A DNA stretch of 64,000 nucleotides from Osedax fenrisi (taxonomy: Eukaryota > Annelida > Polychaeta > Sabellida > Siboglinidae). The DNA lies in contig OZ025243.1 in the NCBI GenBank assembly GCA_964019155.1, forward strand, positions 30,889,371-30,953,370, written 5' to 3'. Under the pieces are notes generated by a model. It ran no database searches and was not told the origin of the DNA. It saw only the letters and a program-made list of their open reading frames with translations. Below, one piece after another: positions 1-10,298 of the stretch (within the stretch, counting starts at the first letter, position 1; every line of letters starts with the position of its first letter). The position numbers were made by a program, and so were the translations under genes.

Positions 1-13
1 TATTGAATAGTCG

Positions 14-2953
14 CTAGTCGTAATAACCATACGGGTCTCGCGAGTGATAATACAAGGATTCGTCCGTCGAATACTGTGGTTCGGGATAGTAGGGCATAGT
101 ACGGCGGCAACATTCGCAACGGTCGGCGGCACCACTCGAAGCGCCCGCTGAGTGAGTCATCGTTTTCTTGGTCTGATTAAAGATGTTGATCACGCACGGA
201 TTGTCGTCGTCTTCGCTGTTATCTTCGTGGCGTCGGCAAGATAATCGTCTCGTCTGTTTCCCGTCCCGCTTGTGTCCTCCTCTCACACTACTTCTTCTCC
301 TCCTGGTGGTAGTGGTTGTGGCGACGAGTTTATCGCTGCGACCGCTGTGTTTCCGAGAAGAATGTCTCCGCGCAGACTTCGCATTCTTTGAAGTATTGCT
401 GCGCGTCGACTCCCTACGGCTTCGACTCTTCCTTCGCTCGATAGTTTTCCGTACGGCTCTAGCGTGGGCCGCTAACGCTTCGGTCCTCACCTGTTCCGGT
501 TCGTCGATAGGTTCCGGGAGTTCCTTTATGGAAACGCGTTTTTTGTTACTCGCGCCACCTTTATTCGGTCGTATCGTGTTATAAGTGACCACATCCTGCC
601 GGCTAATCGACTTGCGATAGGTTTCCTCGGCGAACGGATTGGTTTCGACGACGTACCCGAAACAGTCCATCGACGTCGCCTCCTGATTGGCCGACGCCAC
701 CTCGCGTACGATCTCCTTGGAGTAGCGTTCCCTGACGTCGCCCAATACCTCGCCTTCGTCCAGCTCGCGAGAAACCGTGGTTACCGGGGCGACGTTGGGG
801 TCGCTGGATATGTGTCTAGTGGTGGTGATGGTGTGCTCGGGGTCGTTGTCGTGTTCGGTGACCACGATGTTGGGTATGGGCGGAGGAGGAGCGGCGGCGT
901 ACAAAGGCATCACGTATATAGGCGACGAGGTTCTGTCAATCACTTCGCGGCGCATAGTCTTCGATTCTCGCAATAGAGTCTTTGATTCACGCATTACATT
1001 CTTTGATTCGGGCCGAATTGTCTTTAATTCTCGGCGCATAGTCTTTGATTCTCGCAAAAGAGTCTTCGATTCAGGCCGCACAATATTTGATTCGGGCTGC
1101 GTAGTCTTCGCTGCACGAATTACATTCTTTGATGCGGGCCGAATTATCTTAGCTTCTCGCTGTATCGTCTTTGATTCTGGACTCGCTCTATTCGGTGCTT
1201 CGACTACCGGTGTACTATTCAATATCTCCGTAGATGTACTCTTATCTATCGATGTCCTCTTGTTGGACTCGTACTTTATCGATTGACTATCCACTTTTTC
1301 TATAGGATCTATATTAGTTGTAACTGTACCTATATCTTTTCTTCTATTACTCTCTCGTTCTAAAGCTATATTCTTATATATCTCTTTCTCGATCAATGTT
1401 TTCTTATTCTTCACTCTATCAATCGATGATCTTCTATTGGTATCCTCTTTTAGAGTATCCGATATTATTTCTTCCGTGTTATTTTTCAAGTATCGTTCAA
1501 TTATTTGTTTCTTCGTTAGTTTACTTTTCTTTTTAATTTCTTTCGGTTCTTCGGAAGGTTTTCTTACCTCTGGTTGGTTTTCCGTCATCGGTTCGAACTG
1601 TTTACCGTTATCCCTGATGTCTTCTGTTACCATCATCAATATAATATGTTCCTTTTGTATGAAATCTTCTACCACTGGTATACTCGTCTGTTTAGTGACG
1701 TGTCGTTGGTCGCCGGTGAATGCTCGTTTCAGATGGCTATAGTCGCTGTAGATATTCTGAACTATGTTTCTATTTACGGACTGCATGCATTCCTCGATCG
1801 TGCTCGTACCGTGAGAAGCGGTGGCAATCTTCGTTTTAGTATCGCGATATGGGTCGTCGCCAACGTTTAGCTTTCTATTTGGTTCTCCGTTGTGCGGTTC
1901 TGCCCTTAAATAAGGCTGAAACGAGGCCTTAACGTTGGCTCTACGCGGATACTGGTGCTTATTCCGGTGGTTCAGGGTTTCCGCCGAATTCACAAGATTG
2001 CTGCGCCTCGGCGGAAGTACCTCGTTATCCGACGTTGCCCTGAACGAGGTAACCAAGTCCTTACGCGGGTAGTTAGGGTAGTTAGGTCGCGTTACTTTAC
2101 GGTACTCCCGACCGCGATTTTTCGCCTGTTTCGGTGAGATTTCGGCCGCGAGCTGAGTGCGTTTAAGAGCGCCTTTATGTTGATTGGAACTCGTCTGTAC
2201 ATCAGTTTTATTCGTCGGCTCTCTTAGTTTCTGTTTGTTATCGGTACTAGCGGGCGTATACTTGGCGGCTACGGCTATAACCTCGGTAAGAGATCTCTTT
2301 CGCGTCGCTATACCCGTGAAGCGTTCGTCGAAAGAAATCGGTTCCGATCGCAAGTTGGTTTCACCCAATGGATTCGGATGCGGTTTAGGAGAACTCGCGT
2401 CCGATTGGTAGAACGGAATGTCGACTTCCAGCCATTCGGAGGAGAGATCATCTCCGAGCACCGATTCATCGTCCGCCGATACCGCGATTTGATTTAAACT
2501 ATCTCGTTCTAGGAGCTGTTCAGATATGTTTTTCGTTCTAGTATGCGTTACTATATTGTTAGTATTCTTATTTTCTTTATCATTGTTTTTATAATTTATA
2601 TTATAGTTTTTGTTATTATTATTACTGTTATTATTTCCAGTTTTGAATTTACTGACGTCGTACGCGTTGAACTCTATCTGAGCTTTACTGCGGTCCTTAT
2701 ACTGCAAGGTCATGTCGTGACACTTCTGCGGATCGCATTGACACGTCATACCGTTGCAGCCTACGACCTTGGGATGCCTGGTCGGAACTTTCCACGAAGT
2801 TTCCACGTTGTAGCTGTCGGCGGTCGTACATTTACATCGGCGACACTTCGGAATGTGGCCGCATAACTGCATCGCTAAACCTCGGCTAGGTTTCCATGTT
2901 CCGTCCCTCGTTCGGCGGGCGTTCTCGTTGTGCGCGGCTTTATTCGTATTCAT
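14..2953 (-). CDS. Unknown low-complexity protein, type A paralogue 1 (A1)
   Basis: An open frame of 979 codons from the ATG at 2953. The frame stays open 26 codons further upstream, but that part is only a translated CA repeat, so I place the start at MNTNKAAHNEN. I do not recognise the family. Visible parts in order: a cysteine-rich N-terminus (CGHIPKCRRCKC, then GCNGMTCQCDPQKC), an Asn-rich linker (about 2540-2640), a long polar middle, an 8-residue repeat block (940-1190), an Arg/Ser-rich stretch (RRKSRSRR and following), and a C-terminal motif CVINIFNQT followed by CECC. The NIFNQT motif with a nearby cysteine pair recurs in the protein at 23198. There is no signal peptide or membrane segment. 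The stop at 14-16 may be read only in an unspliced transcript, because its paralogue has a short second exon. Nuclear or RNA-binding roles would be guesses from the basic Arg/Ser region. Confidence 0.7.
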   Translation of the reverse strand: MNTNKAAHNENARRTRDGTWKPSRGLAMQLCGHIPKCRRCKCTTADSYNVETSWKVPTRHPKVVGCNGMTCQCDPQKCHDMTLQYKDRSKAQIEFNAYDVSKFKTGNNNSNNNNKNYNINYKNNDKENKNTNNIVTHTRTKNISEQLLERDSLNQIAVSADDESVLGDDLSSEWLEVDIPFYQSDASSPKPHPNPLGETNLRSEPISFDERFTGIATRKRSLTEVIAVAAKYTPASTDNKQKLREPTNKTDVQTSSNQHKGALKRTQLAAEISPKQAKNRGREYRKVTRPNYPNYPRKDLVTSFRATSDNEVLPPRRSNLVNSAETLNHRNKHQYPRRANVKASFQPYLRAEPHNGEPNRKLNVGDDPYRDTKTKIATASHGTSTIEECMQSVNRNIVQNIYSDYSHLKRAFTGDQRHVTKQTSIPVVEDFIQKEHIILMMVTEDIRDNGKQFEPMTENQPEVRKPSEEPKEIKKKSKLTKKQIIERYLKNNTEEIISDTLKEDTNRRSSIDRVKNKKTLIEKEIYKNIALERESNRRKDIGTVTTNIDPIEKVDSQSIKYESNKRTSIDKSTSTEILNSTPVVEAPNRASPESKTIQREAKIIRPASKNVIRAAKTTQPESNIVRPESKTLLRESKTMRRELKTIRPESKNVMRESKTLLRESKTMRREVIDRTSSPIYVMPLYAAAPPPPIPNIVVTEHDNDPEHTITTTRHISSDPNVAPVTTVSRELDEGEVLGDVRERYSKEIVREVASANQEATSMDCFGYVVETNPFAEETYRKSISRQDVVTYNTIRPNKGGASNKKRVSIKELPEPIDEPEQVRTEALAAHARAVRKTIERRKSRSRRESTRSNTSKNAKSARRHSSRKHSGRSDKLVATTTTTRRRRSSVRGGHKRDGKQTRRLSCRRHEDNSEDDDNPCVINIFNQTKKTMTHSAGASSGAADRCECCRRTMPYYPEPQYSTDESLYYHSRDPYGYYD
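940..1190 (-). repeat. In-frame 7-8 residue repeat inside A1
   Basis: About ten imperfect copies of a 21-24 base unit encode variants of RPESKTLL / RESKTMRR, with one R and one ESK per unit. The plus strand reads as variations of gattcgggc and gattctcgc spaced at the same period. This is a coding minisatellite giving an alternating acidic/basic tract, perhaps helical. Confidence 0.75.
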
Positions 2954-2966
2954 GGCGTTATCTATA

Positions 2967-3015
2967 CGTGTGTATGTGCGTGTGCAAGTGTATGTATGTG
3001 TGTGTGTGTGTGTCT
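2967..3015. repeat. TG/CA microsatellite in the A1 leader
   Basis: Alternating TG with a few interruptions lies just upstream of the A1 start on the minus strand. It keeps the A1 frame open as His-Thr-Tyr repeats but looks like leader sequence rather than protein. Confidence 0.8.
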
Positions 3016-3269
3016 GTAGGTGCGTACCCACGTTAGCTTTAGGTGTGTTGGTTGGTTTGTTTGTTTGTTGGAATTAGTTTCTCGATATTTTGTGCATTTC
3101 TATACACACATATATATTTTAATTTCGAAATAAAATTTTGATTTAAAATTTAAGTCTACTTCTACTCTTTCTCAATCATTTCACTCTTCGTGTAACTATA
3201 CCTACAATCTAATACTTTTAATTCGTAATTTATTTATTATAGTTACACTTCTAAGTAGTTATACTACCT

Positions 3270-3460
3270 TACTGCCTCGATCCCGTAATTTTCGTGGAGC
3301 TTTAGGGCGAGTATCCTACACTATAACATCCTCTCAGCGCTTATGCTCGTGATCTATTATTTGTGATTCTCCTATAGAGATACCAGCTCCATTTCATTAT
3401 ATTATCTATCCACCTTTTCTTTGATATACCTCTTTTCTGTCGGCCATCAACATTGCCCTA
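3270..3460 (-). mobile_element. RTE-like LINE 3' end relic
   Basis: On the minus strand a short frame reads RQKRGISKKRWIDNI, which matches the usual basic C-terminal end of RTE/craft-type LINE ORF2 proteins (basic GRPRKRW followed by a D.. block). It is broken by stops and has no neighbouring RT domain, so it is a 5'-truncated relic. Confidence 0.4.
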
Positions 3461-3465
3461 GTAGT

Positions 3466-3873
3466 GCGTTAGTATGTGTATTATGGCCTTACTAAGAAAT
3501 CGTATGTTTCTCCACTATAGTCAATAGATAGGTCTATCCATACCCATGGGCCGTCGTATTTATAAGGTCGGTCACTAGTTAATTTATTATACTATATCCA
3601 CTATAAACTATATCAATTATAAATTATATCTTACGGAAATTATTTGTTTCGAAAGTTTGAATTATAAGGCGTAAGTATGTGTATTATGGCCTTACTAAGA
3701 AATCGTACGTTTCTCCACTATAGTCAATAGATATGTCTATCCATACCCATGGCCCGTCGTATTTATAAGGTCGGTCACTAGTTCATTTATTATACTATAT
3801 CCACTATAAACTATATCAATTATAAATTATATCTTACGGAAATTGTTTGTTTCGAAAGTTTGAATTATAAGGC
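3466..3873. repeat. Tandem duplication, unit about 203 bp
   Basis: The segment starting gcgttagtatgtgtattatg at 3466 is repeated from 3669 with only a handful of differences (for example gggccg versus ggcccg, ttaatt versus ttcatt). Two head-to-tail copies with about 97% identity by eye indicate a recent local duplication. No coding potential is seen. Confidence 0.9.
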
Positions 3874-3880
3874 TTATAAT

Positions 3881-4003
3881 ATGCAATGATTGGCACCGAT
3901 TCTTTTTTCCTTTATTTATTCTTTTATGCGATCTTTTTACCGATCTCGATTCTCAATTCGTTATCCGATCCCGATCCTAAGTTTCTTACCCGATCACGAG
4001 CAT
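3881..4003 (+). repeat. CCGATCCCGATCC-type repeat block 1
   Basis: Begins atgcaatgattggcaccgat and runs into degenerate CCGATC/CGATCC hexamers. The same opening and hexamers recur at 9041-9090 and 9201-9432, so this is a diverged copy of a dispersed unit. Confidence 0.7.
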
Positions 4004-4119
4004 GATATTATTTATATATTTAATAATACGATTTTATTTCATAATTCGAAACAATATATAGTTAAATATGTAGGTATAATACCTATGTAATATACATTAG
4101 GGGGTTATATTTGGGGTAT

Positions 4120-7100
4120 TGTGTATGGTAGTACGGATGGTTTCTGAACAGTCGAACCTTATACAATATACTTTGAAAATGTGTTGTTCAGGATCATCTG
4201 TCCATACACAGTACTCAACTGATGAAATTACCTCCAAGTAGTCGTGAACAGTACGGCGGGTAACCCTGGTAAACCACCTCGACTGGCCGGCTAAACATTG
4301 CATGGGTATGACTGGCTTCTAACAAAACTAGTCTGACATTTATTATAGTAACAGAAATAAAACAGAGTATTTTCTATCGAGCAGCAGCGATAGAAATAGT
4401 GGACGAGGCGGATGATCTAGTAAGGACAACGGCAACTTCATATCTGCTCGAAGGCGTTCTGGAAACCCCATTCATGGCTTCAACACTGCACTGGAGAAAG
4501 AAACGGGAAACTAATCCAGTAAAAATCCCACGAAAACAAAAATGACAGCACAAATAGAAGTTATGAGCCCCCCAGGTTGGAGAGCCTTTCAATTATTACT
4601 GGGGATGAGCGAAACTATCGTGTACAGTCGGTAAGGATGACGAGGCTATCTTAAATCCGCAAGGAAGGATTGTTTCTGAGAAAATCGTCTTGAAACATAC
4701 AGATATTAATAGCTACCCAAAATTTAAAAAAAATATAAGTATAGTGACATGGAATGTCAGAACAATGAATAATGGAATTACCGAAATTATTACAAGGGAA
4801 ATGGGAAGGAATGGGATAGATTTAATGGGGATAAGTGAGACGAAGTGGAGGGGTATAAGACAAGTAAAATCTGATAAATATTCAGTATATTTTAGTGGAA
4901 ATGATAAAATTGAAAGAAAAGGGGTGGAATTCATATGCACAGAAAAAATAAAAAAATTTGTTCTTGGGTTCAATCCTATAAGTGACAGAATAATAACAAT
5001 TCGTATCCAAGGTAAACCTATACATTTCACATTCATACAAGTATACGCTCTCACTTCAACAGCAGATGAAGAGGAGATGGATTATGTCTATATTTCCCTA
5101 CAAAAAGCATTCGATATAACTCCAGAAGGTGACATCATGTATGTCATTGGCGATTGGAATGCTAAAGTGGGTAAATAAAATACAGCTGGAGTACTAGTAC
5201 TAGTTACGTAACTGGTAGTTTTGGACTAGGGATTAGAAATGAAAGAGGTGATACCATGGTAGATTTATGCAGTCGAAATAGTCTTGTTGTTATGAATACA
5301 ATGTTCAAACAATATGCAAGAAGACAATATACTTGGAAGTCACCGGATAAAATTACTAGGAACCAGATTTATTATATCTTATGTACAGGTCGATGGAAAA
5401 GCTCTATAAAAAGAGTAACAACTATCCCTGGAGCAGACTGTGGCACAGATCACAATTTGTTAATAGCTATTGTCAAGATAAAGCTCAAACAAACTAAAAT
5501 AAATAAGACTACTCAAAAATATGATCTAGAAAACATTGATACGAAATATACTGTAGAAGTCAAGAAATGATTCAGTATACTATAGTATATACAAGTAGAT
5601 AGAAAAAATCCTGAAGATTTATGGATTGATATACGTGATGCTGTGATAGAGACGGCTGAGAAATGGATACCAAAAGTAAAGAAGATGAAAGTTACAAAAT
5701 GGTTAACCGAGGAAATAATAAAAATAGCGAGGAGAGAAGAGAGACCAAATGAAAAGGTGAAATAGAAAAATAGAAAAATATAAAAAACTAAATGCAGAAT
5801 TTCAAAAAAAAAAGCAAGGTATGATAAGGAGATAAATTTAAGAGAGAAATGCAGAAAAATAGAAGAAAACAATAAAAAGGGAAGAACAAGATATATATAT
5901 ATATACAAGGACATAAAAGAGATAACGGGATCATACACCGCTAGATGCGTAGATATGAATCTAAGTTCCGGAAAGATAGCTACTGAAGAAAGAGAAGTAA
6001 AATTAGATGGCAACAATACACAAAAGAGATTTATAGGAGAGATCCTAAAATCATTGATACTTTCCTCGAAACTAGATATGAAGATGAACCTCATATACTA
6101 GAGACAGAGGTAAAGGATGCTATCAAGCATATATCAAATCGGAAATCATTTGGATGTGTATACCTATAGAGCTTCTGAAAGCAGGTGTAGATGTATCTAC
6201 AAAAATACTGTTAATTCTTTTCAATAATATATGGAGGACTAAGGAATGGCCAAGATATTGGAAGAAATCTGTTTATCTCCCGATACACAAGAAAGGAGAT
6301 AAGACAGAATGTGGGAACTATCGAACTATTGCTCTGATCTCTCATGCTAGCAAGATATTCCTTCGAATTATTCAGAAAAGATTAGAAAATTTCTTTATCC
6401 CAGAACTACCTATTGAACAAGCAGGTTTTAGAAAAAGAAGAGGAACAAGAGATCATATAGCTAATTTGCGGTGGATGATGGAAACAGCCAAAGAACATAA
6501 CAGGAATGTGTATATGTGTTTCATCGACTATAAAAAGGCTTTCGACTGCGTAGATCTTGAGAGACTATGGGTGATACTCAAATAAATGGGAGTTCCAGTT
6601 CACCTAATAGTCCTAATGAGAAAGCTCTATACGAAACAAGAAGCCACTATAAGAACATAATTCGGTGAAACGGATACTATAAACATAGGGAAAGGGGTAA
6701 GACAAGGATGTATTTTATCCCCCTCACTGTTTATCATATATGCAGAAAACATAATGAGAGAGGCATTATAAGATTGGGATATGGGAATCAGTATTGGAGG
6801 TAGAAGGATTACTAACCTGAGATATGCTGACGACACAACACTGATCGCTGAAACTAAAAACGATTTAATAGCAATTATGGAAATAGTAAAGTTGGCTAGT
6901 GAAAAGGTAGGTCTTTATTTAAATGTAGACAAAACTAAAGTAATGATTACTGAAGACCAAGGAGAAATGGTAGTAGATGGAAAAAATATTGAAGTAGTAT
7001 CACACTTTATTTTCCTGGGATCTCTAATAACCAAGGATGGATTCTGTGAGAAGTAAATACGCAGAAGGTTAGCAATGGGTAGATCTGCAATGGGGGGACT

Positions 7101-7592
7101 AACGAAAATCTGGAAAGATAGAGGATTTACCCTCAGAACAAAGAGTAGGCTTGTAAAATATTTAGTTTTCCCTATAGTCTTATACGGAGCAGAATCTTGG
7201 ACAATGAGAAAGCTTGAGAGAAAGATGATCGATGATTTTGAGTTGTAGTGTTGGAGACGTCTGCTAAGAGTAACATGGACCGACAGAAAGATAAATGTAT
7301 GGGTTATTGATAATATAAAACAATAATGGACGCTTGAGTCAAGGATAGTCAAGGCATCATTATGTTATGTTGGCCATGTTATAAAAGCATGCGGAATGTA
7401 ATATGAAGTGGTGGTAGGAAGAAAGGGTGGTTATAGAAGCAGAGGGAGACCACGGTAAAGATGGCTGGACATCATAAAGAAAAACTTCTATGGAACTATA
7501 TTCAACATGATTCGAGCCTCAAGATGTAGGAGGAGTTGGAGAGCTGCTGTCATCGATGTCGCCAGGGGTCGGATACGACTCGACGGCACAGG
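4120..7592 (+). mobile_element. Decayed RTE-like non-LTR retrotransposon (endonuclease + reverse transcriptase)
   Basis: A near-full-length LINE pseudogene. The 5' part (about 4120-4690) is leader-like. An AP-endonuclease domain follows at 4690-5510 in two frames: WNVRTM, SETKW, DWNAKVG, then RNQIYYIL and GADCGTDHNLL. The aspartate expected in RNQIDYIL is a tyrosine here. The reverse transcriptase follows at about 6100-7250 (NYRTIALIS, EQAGFRKRRGTRDHI, IDYKKAFDCVD, GVRQGCILSPSLF, LRYADDTT), then LVFPIVLYGAESWTM and a basic tail (RSRGRPR, then RWLDIIKKN). At least ten in-frame stops (for example after LWVILK, IMREAL, DGFCEK and FEL) and frameshifts make it inactive. The YADD catalytic motif survives. 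The clade name is by motif resemblance; RTE or Proto2-like is likely. Confidence 0.9.
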
Positions 7593-7700
7593 TTAACAGG
7601 TTAATATAAATTGTTAATAATTGTAAATAATATTTATTATTAATATATTATATTATATTTCAATAATAAGTCAATTGAATTAAATGCATATATTGAATGT

Positions 7701-8637
7701 AGGGGAAAGTAACCGAATACGGACACCATCGATAGGCCTATCATAAACCATCAATATTATTTAAAAAAAATTGTAATGAATAAAATATTCATAATTATAT
7801 AAATAGTCTAAATAAGTATTTTTTATTTTTTTATTATTCAAAATAGTGCTGATATATCCAATAAACTTATTTTTTTATTACATTTTTAAATTTATGAAAA
7901 AAAATGTCAACTTAAAACTTTCTCAATAACATACACATGTATCGATATAAAATATAACAATATATTATTAAAAAATAAAGTATTCTAAATATTATATATA
8001 TAATTTCTATATTTGTTATCAAATATTCATTAAATTATAAGCATATATCTAGAGATCATATACGTCCCTAATACGGACACTCTAGATATCTAAATAAGTC
8101 CATAATACGGACATCCTATAACTAATAAGCTTGCAGCGTGTGAACTATTCTGATTTTTATAAAAATCGCGTGCGTTATAATATTAATACTCCCAATGAAT
8201 CTAACAAATCTAAAAATAGTATTACTTAGATACTTAAATTGTATTATTAATTAACAAAATACCAAAAATAAAAAAATTATTAACTAATTAAATTAGAATA
8301 AATAATTCATAAAATTAATTATAAATAATGTAATTATAATTTGTCTGATTGATTCATCAATAATATATGGTTTATCTAGTGGTATTTAGGGTGTCCATAT
8401 TATAACACAGGATGTCGGTATTCAGAAACAGGTACCGAATACGGATACCCCTGTTATCTATAGAAGTAAAAGATTAAATAATATTATAAAATAACAATAA
8501 TATCTATAATCATGTAATATTAATATATTGTGATTTTTGAATAAAAATAATGAGTCATAAAATATTAAGACCATTTATTGATAAAGTGTCCGTATTAGAA
8601 AAGCCTAAAGGGCTTTGGTATTAGGTTACTTTCCCCT
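7701..8637. mobile_element. Non-autonomous TIR element, TACGGACAC family, copy 1
   Basis: Begins AGGGGAAAGTAACCGAATAC and ends with the inverted match GTATTAGGTTACTTTCCCCT, giving a terminal inverted repeat of about 20 bp. It has no open frame. Internally the motif (T)GTCCGTATTAGG or its complement is scattered many times. A copy in the opposite orientation lies at 26186-26860 with roughly 85-90% identity by eye. No clear target duplication is visible. MITE-like; the superfamily is not assigned. Confidence 0.8.
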
Positions 8638-9001
8638 TTATCGTATAGACTATATAATATAGTGAATTAAATATAATTTATTCTTCCTACATGAATACCT
8701 GTTACCTGTTACCTGTTACCTGTCTACCTAATTGGTTTAGGCACTTCCATCAACTTCTTTATTGAAATTTTCGGACGTGCTTTCAATATATTATTGGAGG
8801 AATAGAATTGGATACAAATATCTACTCATTGTATGACGTACAAATTGTACGTCGTACTGTACAATGAATGTTGAGTCATAGTCGGTGGTTTACTTGTATG
8901 ATATCAATTGATTACATTCTATTATGGTAAAAATAACAATTATTATTTAAATACTACATATTCTTGCAATACCTTGGAAAACATTACAACATAATGATCA
9001 A

Positions 9002-9005
9002 TTCA

Positions 9006-9045
<40 letters not shown>

Positions 9046-9165
9046 ATGATGGAAACCGATCCTTTTTTTATGGATCGGCGATCTATGATATAAATTTAAT
9101 AATACAATATTAAATGTTATTAATATTCTTATAAATAAATATGATAATATTAGAGTATAGTATAT

Positions 9166-9200
<35 letters not shown>
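9002..9200. repeat. TA microsatellites plus short copy of the CCGATC repeat
   Basis: TA tracts at about 9008-9042 and 9160-9200 flank a 50-base partial copy (9041-9090) of the CCGATC block, which opens atgcaatgatggaaaccgat. Confidence 0.75.
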
Positions 9201-9201
<1 letters not shown>

Positions 9202-9432
9202 GCAATTATGGAAACCGATCCTTTTTTTATGGATCGGCGATCCCGATCCCGATCCCTACCTTTTCCCGAATCCGATCCCGATCCTCCATTCGTTAACCGA
9301 TCATTTGCTGATCCCGATCCCGGTCCTATCTTTCTTACACGATACCGATCCCGAACCTCCATTCGTTACCCGATCCGTTGGCGATCCCGATCCCGATCCT
9401 CTCTTTATTACCCGATACAGATCTCGACCCGG
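9201..9432 (+). repeat. CCGATCCCGATCC repeat block, longest copy
   Basis: Four degenerate subunits of about 60 bases each contain cgatcccgatcc, then a tcgttacccgat or ttcttacacgat link. All frames stay open because of the repeat, giving apparent DPDP and SRSRS peptides; this is not a gene. The block sits next to a TA tract, like the copies at 3881 and 9041. Confidence 0.85.
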
Positions 9433-9439
9433 TGTCATA

Positions 9440-9595
9440 TGAATTAAAATTAATAGAAATAACGTAGGTATAAATAATGTATCATATATAATATTTATAA
9501 AATTAAATAATAAATCATATTTATGATTTTTTATTTAATTTTATAAACATTATATACATTATTTCTATTAATTCTATATAATACCTACAATTAAT
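9440..9595. repeat. Long AT-rich hairpin
   Basis: The arms are attaatagaaataacgtagg to attaaataataaatc on the left and gattttttatttaatttt to attctatataatacct on the right. They pair with few mismatches around tatttatga, giving a stem of about 60 bp. Confidence 0.65.
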
Positions 9596-10144
9596 TACTA
9601 ATTGTACTTACACCATTTAATACATGGGGGGCGAATCTCATACACTAGTACTATAGTACATATATATCATCAAAGTATTTAATTGAATTGAAGATACATT
9701 ACTTTTTCCTGCACTTGACTACCGTTCAACTATTCTCGTTAACTCAATACAACTTAATAGTAATATTAAATCAACTAATTTTATTCGATGATTGTTAAAT
9801 TTAATTTCCTCGTAATTATATAGATTACATTATAGCACCTTTATAATATTGCCATACATTCGAAACTCTACAATAATTAATATTAATATGACATAACAAT
9901 TTTCATTTGAAAATAACGTAGAACTAGTAACTACAAGGGTGTTTGATATACTTACAAACATTGGAGCTGAATTCTAGTATTCTCTGTGTAATTTACCTGT
10001 ATTTACCAGTCCCTAAAACACCAGTAGTAGTATTCCTGCAGTATTAATGTAACTACTGTTACACGTATCGAATACAATACTTTATATACATAACATACTA
10101 CACATAGCGGGAGTTGCGCTTATATAAATTATCAATACGATAGA

Positions 10145-10298
10145 TAGGGGCGCTACAACAGGGGGGACGGGGGGGGTATGTCCCCCCACTTAAAATCTAG
10201 GGGGACCTCCTATGTATTGATCCCCCCTACTTTTACCACAAAATTTATTTTGATTGGTTGTTCCCCCCTACATACACACTATCGTTCCAGCGCCCCTA
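10145..10298. mobile_element. Short hAT-type MITE
   Basis: A 154-bp element whose ends are TAGGGGCGCTACAAC and GTTCCAGCGCCCCTA, inverted repeats of 15 bp with two mismatches. Flanks ACGATAGA and ACGATAGG form an 8-bp target duplication with one difference, as expected of hAT transposons. The interior is rich in G and C runs and has no coding capacity. Confidence 0.8.

Noticed and set aside
183..2866. Several plus-strand frames opposite A1, and minus-strand frames opposite B1, B2 and A2
   Set aside because: Shadows of the long genes on the other strand; CpG-rich codons keep them open.
4690..7056. Host genes for craniofacial-development-like or reverse-transcriptase-like proteins
   Set aside because: Endonuclease and RT motifs in LINE order with many stops; it is one decayed retrotransposon.
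9200..9447. Asp-Pro and Ser-Arg repeat proteins on both strands
   Set aside because: Produced by the GATCCC hexamer repeat, which is open in several frames at once; the same repeat elsewhere is interrupted.
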